A DNA stretch of 64,000 bases from Croceicoccus sp. YJ47 (GCF_016745095.1 NZ_CP067087.1:2654501-2718500); one strand, 5' to 3'. Positions 36,892 through 47,022 are shown, counted from the first letter of the stretch. Numbers and translations: made by a program. The notes: a model not told the origin generated them from the letters alone.

Positions 36892-39183
36892 ATGTTTCGA
36901 TTTTCCGCAAGCCGCGCCGTCTCGAGTGCGTTTCTGATGGCCGGTTTGATGGCGGGCACCGCGCCTGCGGCCTTCGCGCAGATGGCGCAGCCGGTCGTGA
37001 CCGCGCCGATGGACGTTCCGGCGGCGGAGCAACGCCCGCTCACGCTCGAGCGCGTATTCGCCAGCCCCGCACTCGACGGGCCGGGGCCGCGCGTGCCGCG
37101 CCTGTCGCCCGACGGGCGCTACCTCACCGTCCTGCGCAATCGGGAGGATGACCGCGAGCGTTACGATCTGTGGGCATTCGACCGTGAGGCGAACGCATGG
37201 TCGATGCTGGTCGATTCCGAAAAGCTGGGGTCGGGCCGCGAATTGTCCGAGGCGGAGAAGATGCAGCGTGAACGCGCCCGCATCGGCAGTTTGAAGGGTA
37301 TCGTCGCCTATGAATGGTCCGACGATGGGCAGAGCATTCTCGTGCCGCTCGACGGGGATCTCTATCTCGCGCGGCTCGACGGCACGGTTCGGCGCCTGAC
37401 CGATAGCGAGGCGGGCGAACTCAACCCGGTGCTCAGTCCGGAGGGGCGGTATCTGTCCTTCGTGCGTGACGGGCGGCTCTTCGTCGGCGATGTCGGGGCA
37501 GAGGCGCAGGCGGTAACCCCGCCGAACGAGCCCGAAACCGTCCACTGGGGCGAGGCGGAGTTCGTCGCGCAGGAGGAGATGGACCGCGATACCGGCTACT
37601 GGTGGTCGCCGGATGAACGCCGCATCGCCGTCCTGCGGTTCGACGAGGCGCGCGTCGGCACGGTGCAGCGTACCGCCATCGGCGCGGGCAGCACCAAGGT
37701 TTATGAACAGCGCTATCCCGCCGCGGGCACGCCCAACGTGGAGATCGCGCTCTATGTCATGGGCCCCGATGGCAGCGACCGCGTGCGCGCCGATCTGGGT
37801 GAGAACGACGATATCTACATCACCCGCGTCGATTGGGCGCCGGACGGCAGCGCGATCTTCGCACAGCGGCAGAACCGGGCGCAGACCCGCATGGACATGC
37901 TGCGCATCGATCCCGCCACCGGGACGAGCACGGTGCTGTTCACCGAAGAGGCGGCCGAGGGGCACTGGCTGAACCAGACGTCGAACTATCGTTTCCTGAA
38001 GGACGGGTCGCTGATCTGGTGGTCGGAGCGTGACGGGTTCGGCCATCTCTACCGCCTGGCCGATGGCGCGTGGACGCAGCTCACCGATGGCGACTGGGTC
38101 GTGACCGGACTGCTCGGCGTGGACGAGGCGGCGGGGCGGCTGTGGCTGTCGGGGACGAAGGACGGCGTGCTCGAAAACCATGTCTACGCGCTCGATTACG
38201 CCGGTGGCGGCGCGCCGGTTCGCCTGACCGAGGAAGGCTATTCGCATGGCGCGCGCATGGACAAGGATGCGCAGGCGCTCATCGTCACGCGGTCCTCGCC
38301 CAATCAGCCGCCGCAAAGCTATCTCGCCGATAATGGCGGAAAGCGGCTGACCTGGCTGGTGGAAAACCGCGTCGATGCGGATCATCCCTATGCCCCGTTC
38401 GCCGCGAGCCATCGCCCTGCGATCTTCGGCACCATCCCGAACGAAAACGGCACGCCGCTTTATTACAAGATGATCCTGCCCGAGATGGAGCAGGGCAAGC
38501 GTTACCCCGTGTGGTTCTCCCATTACGGCGGCCCGCATGCGCAGGTCGTGTCGCGGTCGTGGGGCGGCGCGTTGCAACAGGCGATCGTCGACAAGGGCTA
38601 TATCTGGTTCGAGATCGACAATCGCGGCAGCGCCAATCGCGGCGTCGATTTCGAAAAGGCGATCTACCGCGCGATGGGCAGTGTCGAGGTGCGCGACCAG
38701 AAGACGGGCGCCGAGTGGCTCAAGACGCTGGACTATGTCGATCCCGACCGGATCGCGATCGATGGCTGGTCCTATGGCGGGTACATGACGCTCAAGATGC
38801 TGGAGGCGGATCCCGGTTTCTATGCCGCCGGCATATCGGGCGCGCCGGTCACGAAATGGGAGCTTTACGACACCCATTACACCGAACGCTACATGGGCGA
38901 TCCGCGCGAGGTGCCCGATGCTTACGAGGCGGCCAACGCCATCGCCGACGCGGGAAAAATCGCCGATCCGCTGCTCCTTATTCACGGGCTGAGCGACGAC
39001 AATGTCGTGTTCGACAATTCCAGCGCGCTGATCTCCGCCATGCAGGAAGGCGGCGTCCCGTTCGAGATGATGCTCTATCCCGGTTACACCCACCGTGTTT
39101 CGGGGCCGGTCATATCGGTGCATCGTTATGAAACGGCGCTTCGCTTTCTGGAGGCGAACGGCGTGCCCGGCGGCGGGCGATAG
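36892..39183 (+). CDS. dipeptidyl peptidase IV-like serine protease (family S9)
   Basis: Exported prolyl-type dipeptidyl peptidase. A signal peptide ends at AAFAQ (residue ~26); an N-terminal beta-propeller follows (to ~residue 500, with the EEMDRDTGYWWSPDE stretch that carries the two substrate-amine glutamates), then an alpha/beta-hydrolase domain. Catalytic triad: Ser in DGWSYGGYMT (residue ~627), Asp in IHGLSDDNVVFDN, His in GYTHRVSG. Length 763 aa, normal for S9B. The ATG at 36892 opens the signal peptide; the longer frame is not coding-like. It probably acts on Xaa-Pro peptides in the periplasm. Confidence 0.9.
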   Translation: MFRFSASRAVSSAFLMAGLMAGTAPAAFAQMAQPVVTAPMDVPAAEQRPLTLERVFASPALDGPGPRVPRLSPDGRYLTVLRNREDDRERYDLWAFDREANAWSMLVDSEKLGSGRELSEAEKMQRERARIGSLKGIVAYEWSDDGQSILVPLDGDLYLARLDGTVRRLTDSEAGELNPVLSPEGRYLSFVRDGRLFVGDVGAEAQAVTPPNEPETVHWGEAEFVAQEEMDRDTGYWWSPDERRIAVLRFDEARVGTVQRTAIGAGSTKVYEQRYPAAGTPNVEIALYVMGPDGSDRVRADLGENDDIYITRVDWAPDGSAIFAQRQNRAQTRMDMLRIDPATGTSTVLFTEEAAEGHWLNQTSNYRFLKDGSLIWWSERDGFGHLYRLADGAWTQLTDGDWVVTGLLGVDEAAGRLWLSGTKDGVLENHVYALDYAGGGAPVRLTEEGYSHGARMDKDAQALIVTRSSPNQPPQSYLADNGGKRLTWLVENRVDADHPYAPFAASHRPAIFGTIPNENGTPLYYKMILPEMEQGKRYPVWFSHYGGPHAQVVSRSWGGALQQAIVDKGYIWFEIDNRGSANRGVDFEKAIYRAMGSVEVRDQKTGAEWLKTLDYVDPDRIAIDGWSYGGYMTLKMLEADPGFYAAGISGAPVTKWELYDTHYTERYMGDPREVPDAYEAANAIADAGKIADPLLLIHGLSDDNVVFDNSSALISAMQEGGVPFEMMLYPGYTHRVSGPVISVHRYETALRFLEANGVPGGGR

Positions 39184-39198
39184 GGCGCCTCGCGGTGC

Positions 39199-39226
39199 TT
39201 GCATGGCATTGCCGCAGCGCCTAATC
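39199..39226 (+). promoter_or_regulatory. ilvE promoter, TTGC/CTAA type
   Basis: TTGCAT (39199-39204), 16 bases, CTAATC (39221-39226), about 40 bases before ilvE. Confidence 0.4.
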
Positions 39227-39264
39227 CCGGCGCGATATCACGAAGACAGGCAGGATAACGGACC

Positions 39265-40365
39265 ATGGCGAACAGCGCGCCCACGCTGCAATTCAACGCA
39301 ATCGCGCATCCCGCGCCCGTGCCCGGCGAAACCCGGGTGGAGGCATTGCGCAATCCCGGCTTCGGCACGTTGTTCACCGATCACATGGTCACGGTCGATT
39401 ATACCGAAGGGCGCGGATGGCACGATGCGACCATCGGCCCGCGCCAGCCGATCCCGCTAGACCCCGCCGCGGCGGTGCTGCATTATGCGCAGGAAATCTT
39501 CGAGGGGATGAAGGCCTATCGCAGTCCCGATGGCGGGCTGACCCTGTTCCGGCCGGAGGAAAACGCGGCGCGTTTCAATCGTTCGGCCGCGCGCATGGCG
39601 ATGCCGGAGTTGCCGGAGGGCCTGTTCCTGACCGCCGTGCGCGAATTGATCGCAGCCGACAGGGACTGGTTTCCCGAGGTGGAGGGCGGCTCGCTCTACC
39701 TGCGCCCCTTCATGTTCGCGTCGGAGGCGTTTCTGGGCGTGCGGCCCGCGCGTGAGTACAAGTTCGTCGTGATCGCCAGCCCCGCCGGCAATTATTTCAA
39801 GTCGGGTGCGCCCGCCGTGTCGATCTGGGTCTCGCGCGATTATGCGCGTGCGGCGCCGGGCGGCACGGGTGCGGCGAAGTGCGGCGGCAATTATGCGGCC
39901 AGCCTCGTCCCCCAGGCCGAAGCGATCGAGCGCGGCCATGACCAGGTCGTGTTCCTCGACGCGGCAGAGCACAAATGGATCGAGGAGCTGGGTGGCATGA
40001 ACCTGTTCTTCGTGATGGAGGACGGCAGCGTCGTGACCCCGCCGCTCACCGGCACGATCCTGCCCGGCATCACCCGCGACAGCCTCATCACCCTGCTCAA
40101 GGACGAAGGCCTGCGCCTGCGCGAAGAGAAATACAGCATCGACCAGTGGCGCGAGGATGCGAATTCCGGCCTACTCGTCGAATGTTTCGCCTGCGGCACG
40201 GCGGCGGTCGTCACCGCGGTCGGCAAGGTGGCGGGCCATGATGGCGAGTTCACCGTCGGATCGGGCGCCGCCGGGCAATTGACGCAGAAATTGCGGCGGA
40301 CGCTGACCGGGATTCAGCGCGGCGAGATCGCCGACCCGCACGGCTGGGTCACGCGGCTGGACTGA
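39265..40365 (+). CDS. ilvE: branched-chain amino acid aminotransferase
   Basis: PLP enzyme of fold type IV interconverting Leu, Ile and Val with their keto acids. The PLP lysine is in DAAEHKWIEELGG/GGNYAASL territory (GAAKCGGNYAASLVPQAEA, residue ~210, precedes it), with EIFEGMKAYRSPDGG and ECFACGTAAVVTAVG. Length 366 aa is the longer IlvE class. The exact Schiff-base lysine was not verified by alignment. It stands alone behind its own promoter and converges on the topoisomerase gene. Confidence 0.93.
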   Translation: MANSAPTLQFNAIAHPAPVPGETRVEALRNPGFGTLFTDHMVTVDYTEGRGWHDATIGPRQPIPLDPAAAVLHYAQEIFEGMKAYRSPDGGLTLFRPEENAARFNRSAARMAMPELPEGLFLTAVRELIAADRDWFPEVEGGSLYLRPFMFASEAFLGVRPAREYKFVVIASPAGNYFKSGAPAVSIWVSRDYARAAPGGTGAAKCGGNYAASLVPQAEAIERGHDQVVFLDAAEHKWIEELGGMNLFFVMEDGSVVTPPLTGTILPGITRDSLITLLKDEGLRLREEKYSIDQWREDANSGLLVECFACGTAAVVTAVGKVAGHDGEFTVGSGAAGQLTQKLRRTLTGIQRGEIADPHGWVTRLD

Positions 40366-40377
40366 CGCCGCGCGGGG

Positions 40378-41415
40378 TCAGGCCGCGGCGAGCAGCTCGG
40401 CCGCCTGCGGGCTTTGTTCGAGCAGGGACAGCAGGCCGCGCTCCTCCCGGCTTTGCCAGCGGGTGCGGCGCGGCAGGCGCAGCGCGTCGCGCCATGCGTC
40501 CTGATCCTCGACACGGGCGATGACGGCGGGGTGGATATAGCTGCGCCGCGCGACCGCGGGCGTATTGCCGAGCCGGTCTGACACCACATCGAGCAGATCC
40601 TTGATCGCCACGCCTTCCTTTGCCGAGGACAGCGCGGTGAAGGCGAGAACGCTGGCGTGATAGGTGCGGAAATCCTTTGCGGTGAAATCCTCGCCCATGG
40701 CTTCGCGAAGATAGGCGTTCACGTCCGAGGAGGTAACGTGATGCGCGTCGCCATCGGCATCGACATATTGGAACAGATGCTGCCCCGGCAGATCCTGCAC
40801 ATCCTTCACGAACCGGGCGAGGCTGCGATCGGTCAGCGTGACCTTGCGCAACTTGCCCGATTTTCCCTTGAATTTCAGGTGGAGCGCGCCCTTCGTCACC
40901 TCGACATGGCGGTGGCGTAGCGTGGTCGCGCCGAAACTCTTGTTCGCCTTCGAGTAGGCCTCGTTCCCGATCCGGATGCGTCCGAGGTCGAGCAGGCGAA
41001 TGACGCTGGCGATCGCGCGCGCGCGGGTGAGCGTGGGGGCGGCGAGGTCATCCTCGACCCGCTTGCGGACGAGCGGCAGCAATTTTCCGAACGCGGCGCA
41101 GCGGTCGAATTTTTCGCCCTCGCGCGCTTCGCGAAAGGCGGGGTGGTAGCGATATTGCTTGCGCCCGCGCGCGTCTATTCCGGTGGCGAGGATGTGCCCG
41201 TTGCCCGCGGGACAGAACCACGCATCGGTATAGGCAGGGGGCAGGGCGATGGCATTGAGCCGCGTAATCTCCCCCTTGTCGCGGATCAGCGTGCCCGACG
41301 GATCGTAATACGCCCAACCCTTGCCGCAACGCCGGCGCGTGACGCCGGGAAGGGAATCGTCGACATAGACCAGCCTCGATGCCGAACATTCGGCGGGGGA
41401 TGTGCGTGTTGCCAT
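40378..41415 (-). CDS. bacterial type IB DNA topoisomerase
   Basis: Poxvirus-like topoisomerase that relaxes DNA through a 3'-phosphotyrosine. The catalytic tyrosine is in AVARRSYIHPAV (residue ~296); the basic pentad is in GNEAYSKANKSFGATTLR, KGKSGKLRKV and DFRTYHASVLAF. Length 345 aa fits the bacterial family. It is convergent with ilvE, 12 bases apart, and its start lies about 140 bases from tRNA-Gln. Confidence 0.88.
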   Translation of the reverse strand: MATRTSPAECSASRLVYVDDSLPGVTRRRCGKGWAYYDPSGTLIRDKGEITRLNAIALPPAYTDAWFCPAGNGHILATGIDARGRKQYRYHPAFREAREGEKFDRCAAFGKLLPLVRKRVEDDLAAPTLTRARAIASVIRLLDLGRIRIGNEAYSKANKSFGATTLRHRHVEVTKGALHLKFKGKSGKLRKVTLTDRSLARFVKDVQDLPGQHLFQYVDADGDAHHVTSSDVNAYLREAMGEDFTAKDFRTYHASVLAFTALSSAKEGVAIKDLLDVVSDRLGNTPAVARRSYIHPAVIARVEDQDAWRDALRLPRRTRWQSREERGLLSLLEQSPQAAELLAAA

Positions 41416-41552
41416 GGCCGAAAAACCCTTTTCGCCACAGGCGGTTCCGCGCGCGGTGCCGGGACGGCGCGCCTATCGCGACGGATCGTGCAATCGGCCC
41501 CTTTCATTTGATCGTCGTATGGTTATAAGGCGCCGCGCACACGGATGCATAT

Positions 41553-41627
41553 TGGGGCGTAGCCAAGCGGTAAGGCACCGGTTTTTGGTACCGGCATGCG
41601 CAGGTTCGAATCCTGCCGCCCCAGCCA
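41553..41627 (+). tRNA. tRNA-Gln (TTG)
   Basis: 75-base cloverleaf: acceptor TGGGGCG/CGCCCCA, anticodon TTG in the loop TTTTTGGT, T-loop TTCGAAT, GCCA end encoded. A promoter-like CTTTCA-N17-TATAAG lies at 41501-41529. Confidence 0.96.
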
Positions 41628-41659
41628 CCCGCGTTCTCACGAAACGAAACCGCCGCGCC

Positions 41660-42526
41660 CTAAGGCAGCGCGCAGTGCGCCGCCGGCACCCCCGCCACAC
41701 CCGCATCGAAGGCGAACAGGCTTCCGGCGCCGGGTTGCTCGCGAAGCTCCGCATCGCCAAGCCCGGTGCGCGCCGTGGTGACATAGGCAGTGGTCCCATC
41801 CGCCCCGCCCAGTGCAAGCTTGGTCACGCGCGCGCAGGGAAACCGGATTTCGCGCATCAGCCGACCATCGGGATCGTAGCGCCTTACCCCCCATCCGTCC
41901 CACAGACACACCCACAGGCATCCCTCCGCATCGAGCGTGACACCGTCGGGGAACCCGTCGCCCTCCGCGATCTGCACATGGAGGTGGCCATCGACCGGCG
42001 CGCCGTCCTCGATCCTGTAGCGGGAGATGCGCCCGCGCGGCGAATCGACGTGATACATCGTGCTGCCATCGGGAGAGATCGCCGGGCCGTTGGGCACCAC
42101 GATATTGTCGAGATGTTGCCGGACCTCGCCGCGGTCATAGACGAACAACCCGCCCAGAGGCTCGGTTTCCGGCACATGCGACATGCCGAACCAGAGCCGT
42201 CCATGCACATCGACTGCCCCGTCATTGGTCCGCGTATCCTCCGGCACGGTCAAGTCGCACAGTCTCTCGTCGCGCCCCGTCAGCGACAGCAGGCGAAGTT
42301 CCCGGTTCGAGCCATAGACGAAGCTGTCCGCCCCTGCGGGATAGATGAAGCTCGGCCGCCCGGTGCAGGGCAGGTCGCGGCCCGCGCCGCGCCCCGGATC
42401 GTACAGGCAGATGCGCCCGCCATGAATGTCGACGAAGAGCAGCACCTGCTGTTCCTCGATCCAGACCGGCCCTTCGCCCAGCATCGTCCCGGCGCGCCAG
42501 GCGACCGTCAATCCGCTCTCACTCAT
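41660..42526 (-). CDS. SMP-30/gluconolactonase-family sugar lactonase
   Basis: Six-bladed beta-propeller lactonase that opens sugar-acid lactones (for example L-arabinono- or galactono-lactone) to the acid. Metal ligands: the Glu of MLGEGPVWIEEQ (residue ~17), Asn in TRTNDGAVDVHGRLWFG (residue ~105) and VVPNGPAISPDG, and Asp in CLWDGW/GVTLDAEG. The ATG at 42526 follows a GGAAGAG site; the long upstream extension runs through the divergent promoter and was rejected. Length 288 aa. It is transcribed away from the dehydratase operon from a shared control region, consistent with the step between sugar dehydrogenase and dehydratase. Confidence 0.88.
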   Translation of the reverse strand: MSESGLTVAWRAGTMLGEGPVWIEEQQVLLFVDIHGGRICLYDPGRGAGRDLPCTGRPSFIYPAGADSFVYGSNRELRLLSLTGRDERLCDLTVPEDTRTNDGAVDVHGRLWFGMSHVPETEPLGGLFVYDRGEVRQHLDNIVVPNGPAISPDGSTMYHVDSPRGRISRYRIEDGAPVDGHLHVQIAEGDGFPDGVTLDAEGCLWVCLWDGWGVRRYDPDGRLMREIRFPCARVTKLALGGADGTTAYVTTARTGLGDAELREQPGAGSLFAFDAGVAGVPAAHCALP

Positions 42527-42553
42527 CGCGTGCTCTTCCACGATTACGCTCCC

Positions 42554-42580
42554 TTGAATCCTCATTTGTATGAGTATATA
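42554..42580 (+). promoter_or_regulatory. promoter of the sugar-acid operon (plus strand)
   Basis: TTGAAT (42554-42559), 15 bases, TATATA (42575-42580). The palindrome at 42561-42574 fills the spacer, the classic place for a repressor operator. Confidence 0.5.
42561..42574. promoter_or_regulatory. operator between divergent sugar-acid genes
   Basis: CTCAT-TTGT-ATGAG, a perfect 5-4-5 inverted repeat. It overlaps the promoters of both divergent transcripts. The likely ligand-responsive repressor is the GntR/FCD protein encoded at 47956-48663, by context only. Confidence 0.5.
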
Positions 42581-42600
42581 GGCACGGTCAAACGGGTCAA
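42573..42600 (-). promoter_or_regulatory. promoter of the lactonase gene (minus strand)
   Basis: On the minus strand TTGACC (42600-42595), 16 bases, TATACT (42578-42573): both elements are close to the general consensus. It overlaps the plus-strand promoter back to back. Confidence 0.5.
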
Positions 42601-42623
42601 TCGGTGTTGGAAAGGATAGGGTC

Positions 42624-44447
42624 ATGACGACCAACGGGTCGCAAAACGGTGCGGATAACGGCGGGGAACGCCGGCTGCGCTCTGCCGCGTGGTTCGACAA
42701 TCCCGACAATATCGACATGACCGCGCTCTATCTGGAGCGGTATCTGAACTTCGGGCTTTCGGCGGAGGAACTGCGCTCGGGGCGCCCGATCATCGGCATC
42801 GCGCAGACAGGCAGCGACCTGTCCCCGTGCAATCGCCATCACCTCGTCCTGGCCGAACGCGTGCGCGAAGGCATCCGCGAGGCGGGCGGCATCGCCATCG
42901 AATTTCCCGTCCACCCGATTCAGGAAACGGGCAAGCGGCCCACGGCGGGGCTGGATCGGAACCTCTCCTATCTCGGCCTGGTCGAGGTGCTTCACGGCTA
43001 CCCGCTCGACGGGGTGGTGCTCACCATCGGCTGCGACAAGACCACGCCGGCCGCGCTCATGGCGGCGGCAACGGTCAACATTCCGGCGATCGCGCTGTCC
43101 GTCGGGCCGATGCTCAATGGCTGGCACAAGGGCGAGCGCACGGGATCGGGCACGATCGTGTGGAAAGCGCGCGAAATGTTGAGCCGGAGGGAAATCGACC
43201 AGGACGGCTTCGTCCGCCTCGTCGCGTCGAGCGCGCCCTCCACCGGCTATTGCAACACGATGGGCACGGCCACGACGATGAACTCGCTGACCGAGGCGCT
43301 GGGCATGAGCCTGCCGGGGTCGGCCGCGATTCCCGCGCCCTATCGCGACCGGCAGGAAAACGCCTATCGCACCGGCAAGCGGATCGTCGACATGGTGCGC
43401 GAGGATCTGAAACCGTCCGATTTGCTGACGCGCGATGCGTTCCTCAACGCGATCGTGGCGAATACCGCGATCGGCGGGTCGACGAACGCGCCGATCCACC
43501 TCGCCGCCATCGCGCGGCACATGGGGGTGGAGCTTTCCCTGCGCGACTGGCACGAATTTGGCCACGACGTTCCCCTGCTCGTCAACCTTCAGCCCGCCGG
43601 CGAATATCTGGGCGAGGATTACTATCGCGCGGGCGGTGTGCCGGCGGTCATGGCGCAGCTGATCGGGGCGGGGCTGATCCGCGAGGACGCCAATACGGTC
43701 AACGGCAAGACGATCGGCGAAAACTGCCGCGACGTGGCCATTCTCGATACCGAGGTCATCCGCCCGTTCGACAAGCCCTTGCGGCAGAGCGCGGGGTTCA
43801 TCGTGCTGACCGGGAACCTGTTCGACAGCGCGATCATGAAGCGCAGCGTCATTTCCGACGAATTCCGCCAGCGCTTCCTCAGCAATCCCGGCGATCCCGA
43901 TGCGTTCGAGGCGCCGGTCGTGGTGTTCGACGGGCCGGAGGATTATCACGCGCGCATCGACGACCCGGCGCTCGGCATCGATGCGGGGACCGTGCTCGTG
44001 ATGCGCGGCACGGGGCCGGTCGGATACCCCGGTTCGGCCGAGGTCGTGAACATGCGCGCGCCCGCCCATCTCCTGCGCGACGGGGTGCAGAGCCTGCCCT
44101 GCCTCGGCGACGGGCGGCAATCGGGCACGAGCGGCAGCCCCTCCATCCTACACACCGCGCCCGAGGCCGCGGTGGGCGGCGGGCTCGCGCTGCTTAAATC
44201 GGGCGACCGGATCCGCATCGATCTGCGCCAGGGGCGCGTCGATGCGCTGTTGCCGGATGAGGAACTTGTCACCCGCCGTGCGGCGCTGAACGAGGCGGGC
44301 GGTTACGCCTATCCCCCGTCGCAAACCCCGTGGCAGGAAATACAGCGCGCCCTTGTCGGACAGATGGACGACGGCGCCATTCTCGAAGGTGCGGAAAAAT
44401 TCCAACGCATCGCACAGACGCGCGGGCTCCCGCGCGACAGCCACTGA
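42624..44447 (+). CDS. IlvD/Edd-family sugar-acid dehydratase (arabonate/xylonate type)
   Basis: Iron-sulfur dehydratase turning an aldonic acid into its 2-keto-3-deoxy acid. Cluster cysteines: [13 protein letters not shown] (residue ~135) and [17 protein letters not shown] (residue ~208). Other family blocks: [25 protein letters not shown]. Length 607 aa, as in the pentonate/hexonate subgroup and longer than typical IlvD. It is the first gene of the plus-strand operon; the ATG at 42624 follows a GGAAAGGA site. Neighbours suggest L-arabonate, D-xylonate, or galactonate/fuconate-type substrates; the exact one cannot be decided. Confidence 0.88.
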   Translation: MTTNGSQNGADNGGERRLRSAAWFDNPDNIDMTALYLERYLNFGLSAEELRSGRPIIGIAQTGSDLSPCNRHHLVLAERVREGIREAGGIAIEFPVHPIQETGKRPTAGLDRNLSYLGLVEVLHGYPLDGVVLTIGCDKTTPAALMAAATVNIPAIALSVGPMLNGWHKGERTGSGTIVWKAREMLSRREIDQDGFVRLVASSAPSTGYCNTMGTATTMNSLTEALGMSLPGSAAIPAPYRDRQENAYRTGKRIVDMVREDLKPSDLLTRDAFLNAIVANTAIGGSTNAPIHLAAIARHMGVELSLRDWHEFGHDVPLLVNLQPAGEYLGEDYYRAGGVPAVMAQLIGAGLIREDANTVNGKTIGENCRDVAILDTEVIRPFDKPLRQSAGFIVLTGNLFDSAIMKRSVISDEFRQRFLSNPGDPDAFEAPVVVFDGPEDYHARIDDPALGIDAGTVLVMRGTGPVGYPGSAEVVNMRAPAHLLRDGVQSLPCLGDGRQSGTSGSPSILHTAPEAAVGGGLALLKSGDRIRIDLRQGRVDALLPDEELVTRRAALNEAGGYAYPPSQTPWQEIQRALVGQMDDGAILEGAEKFQRIAQTRGLPRDSH

Positions 44448-44473
44448 AAAGCAAACCCAAAAGGTCATACATC

Positions 44474-46054
44474 ATGTCGAAACTCAACGGTGCCATTCTT
44501 GTCGGATCGCGCGAAGAGCGGAGCGAGGAAAGCTTCGGCGCGGTCGATCCGTCCACCGGCAAACCCCTCGATCAGCAATATTGCGAAGCCGATGCCGGCC
44601 ATGTTGACGCGGCCTGCGCACTCGCCACTGACGCGTTCGACGCGTTCGACGGGTTGAGCCCCGATGCCCGCGCCGGCTTCCTCGAAACGATCGCCGACAA
44701 GATCATGGCGATTGGTGACGAGCTGGTGACGACGGCGATGGCGGAATCCGGCCTGCCGCGCGCGCGGCTGGAGGGCGAGCGTGGGCGCACGTGCAATCAG
44801 CTGCGCCTTTTCGCCGCCGAAGTGCGCAGCGGCGAATGGATCGATGCGACCATCGACCCGGCACTCCCCGATCGTCAGCCGCCCCGCGTGGACCTGCGCC
44901 GTGCCAATCGCGCCGTGGGCCCGGTTGCGGTGTTCGGCGCCTCGAACTTCCCGCTCGCCTTCTCGGTGGCGGGCGGCGACACCGCCTCTGCGCTGGCGGC
45001 GGGCTGTCCCGTGGTGGTGAAGGGGCATCCCGCCCATCCCGGCACGGGCGAACTGGTTGCCCGCGCGATTCGCGACGCCATTTCCGAAAGCGGCCTTCCG
45101 GAGGGCGTGTTCTCCTATCTTCCGGGCCGCTCCAACGCGCTGGGCTCGGCGCTGGTGCGCGATCCGCGGATTGCCGCGGTCGGTTTCACCGGCTCGCGCA
45201 GCGGCGGGCTCGCCCTTGCCGCGATCGCGGCGGAGCGCGAGGTGCCGATCCCCGTCTATGCCGAAATGAGCAGCATCAATCCCGTCATCCTCATGCCGCA
45301 TGCGCTCGCCGATCGCGGCGCCGCGCTGGGTGAGGCGTTTGCCGGTTCGCTCGTCATGGGCGCGGGGCAATTCTGCACCAATCCGGGCATCGTGCTGACG
45401 CTGGGCGGGGAGGGTTTCGACCCCTTCGTCACCGCGGCGGCAGAGGCGCTGTCCAACGGTTCGCCGGCCGTCATGCTGACCGGGCAGATCCATGCCGCTT
45501 ATAACGAGGCGGTTTCCGCGCTCGAGGCGCATCCCGCGACGAGCAGGGTCGCCAGCGGGGCGAAGGGCGACGGCGCCAATCTGTGTTCGGCTGCGGTGTT
45601 TACCGTTTCGGGTGACGATTTCGTGGCCGACCGCGCGCTTTCGCAGGAAGTTTTCGGCTCCGCATCGGTCATCGTGCGGTGTCGCGACCTGGCGCAGATG
45701 CGCGAAATCCTCGCAAACATGGAAGGGCAGCTCACCATCACCTTCCATTGCGACGAGGCGGACGAGGCGGATGCCGCAACGCTTATGCCCGCGGCGCAGG
45801 ACCGGTGCGGGCGCATCCTGTTCGGCGGATGGCCGACCGGGGTCGAGGTGTGCCGCGCCATGGTCCACGGCGGGCCGTTCCCCGCGACGACCGACCCGCG
45901 CACGACGTCTGTCGGCACGCTTGCCATGATGCGCTTCGTGCGGCCGGTCTGTTATCAGGATACGCCGGACAGTCTCCTCCCCGCCGCGCTGCGCCGGGAC
46001 AATCCGCTCAGCATTGCGCGCCGGGTCGACGGCGTATGGGAAGCACGCGCATGA
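44474..46054 (+). CDS. aldehyde dehydrogenase, 2,5-dioxopentanoate (ketoglutarate semialdehyde) type
   Basis: NADP-dependent dehydrogenase that oxidises alpha-ketoglutaric semialdehyde to 2-oxoglutarate, last step of the Weimberg-type route. Rossmann motif GFTGSRSGG (residue ~240), active-site cysteine in MGAGQFCTNPGIV (residue ~300), Glu in YAEMSSINPVIL. Length 526 aa fits the AraE/KGSADH class, longer than most ALDHs. The ATG at 44474 lies 26 bases after the dehydratase stop, and the stop overlaps the next gene (ATGA). Confidence 0.88.
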   Translation: MSKLNGAILVGSREERSEESFGAVDPSTGKPLDQQYCEADAGHVDAACALATDAFDAFDGLSPDARAGFLETIADKIMAIGDELVTTAMAESGLPRARLEGERGRTCNQLRLFAAEVRSGEWIDATIDPALPDRQPPRVDLRRANRAVGPVAVFGASNFPLAFSVAGGDTASALAAGCPVVVKGHPAHPGTGELVARAIRDAISESGLPEGVFSYLPGRSNALGSALVRDPRIAAVGFTGSRSGGLALAAIAAEREVPIPVYAEMSSINPVILMPHALADRGAALGEAFAGSLVMGAGQFCTNPGIVLTLGGEGFDPFVTAAAEALSNGSPAVMLTGQIHAAYNEAVSALEAHPATSRVASGAKGDGANLCSAAVFTVSGDDFVADRALSQEVFGSASVIVRCRDLAQMREILANMEGQLTITFHCDEADEADAATLMPAAQDRCGRILFGGWPTGVEVCRAMVHGGPFPATTDPRTTSVGTLAMMRFVRPVCYQDTPDSLLPAALRRDNPLSIARRVDGVWEARA

Positions 46055-47022
46055 CGACGAGCCTCGTTCAGTTCGAAAAGGACGGCGCGCGCGGGCTGGC
46101 CCTGCTCGACGACGAGGGGGCGCATGTCGTGTCGGGCGTCGCCACGACGTTCGAACTCGCGAACGCCTGCCTCGACGACGGCACATCGCTCGCCGCCGCG
46201 GCGCAGGCCCGCCGGGGCGAGGCCATCGACCTTGCCGCCGTGCGCCTGCTCAGCCCCATCGACCATCCGGACGACGCGCATCTTCTGGTGAGCGGAACCG
46301 GGCTCACCCATCTCGGTTCGGCCTAGGGGCGCGACCGCATGCACAAGGCGGCCGCGGCGGGCAATGCGACCGACACGATGCGCATGTTCCTCATGGGCCT
46401 CGAAGGCGGAAAACCCGAGACGGGCGAGGGGGTGCAGCCCGAATGGTTCTACAAGGGTGACGGATCCATCATCGCCGCGCCGGGCGAGCCTGTGGTCCAG
46501 CCGTCCTTTGCCGGGGACGGCGGCGAGGAACCGGAAATCGCCGGCGTCTACCTGATCGACGCGGAAGGCCGGCCCCGCAGGCTCGGCTTTGCGCTCGGCA
46601 ACGAGTTTTCGGACCACGTGACCGAGCAGGTGAACTATCTCTGGCTCGCCCATTCGAAGCTGCGCTCTGCCGCGCTCGGCCCGGAATTGCTGCTCGGCAA
46701 TCTGCCCGCCCATGTGGAGGGAACATCCCGCGTGCTGCGCGGGGAGGAAACGCTCTGGGAAAAGCCGTTTCTTTCGGGGGAGGCGAACATGTCGCATTCG
46801 ATCGAGAACCTCGAACATCACCATTTCAAATATGCGTCCTTCCGCCGGCCCGGCGATCTCCACGTGCATTTCTTCGGCACCGCGACCTTGTCGTTTGCCG
46901 ACGCGGTGAAGACACGCGAGGACGACATTTTCGAGATCAGCGCCGCCCCGTTCCGGATGCCTGTGCGCAATCCGCTGCGTCGCGCGGCCGATGACGCGGA
47001 CAGCCGCGTCGTCCCGCTATGA
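46051..47022 (+). pseudogene. FAH-family hydrolase AraD1/GguC-like, interrupted by an in-frame amber codon
   Basis: Member of the fumarylacetoacetase superfamily found with sugar-acid operons, expected to act on the 2-keto-3-deoxy acid. The frame is continuous over 323 codons except for TAG at 46324-46326, which falls between LVSGTGLTHLGSA and GRDRMHKAAAAGNATDT, a conserved stretch where a residue such as Glu is expected. Downstream blocks are intact (FSDHVTEQVNYLWLAHSKL, GPELLLGN, NMSHSIENLEHHHFKY). Start overlaps the ALDH stop and the end overlaps the Gfo/Idh start, so the operon layout is kept. A single base change explains it: true pseudogene, read-through, or sequence error. Confidence 0.82.

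Noticed and set aside
36259-39204. 981-residue open frame opposite rplS and the dipeptidyl peptidase
   Set aside because: Antisense shadow rich in Arg, Ala, Gly and His, crossing two well-supported genes and a terminator.
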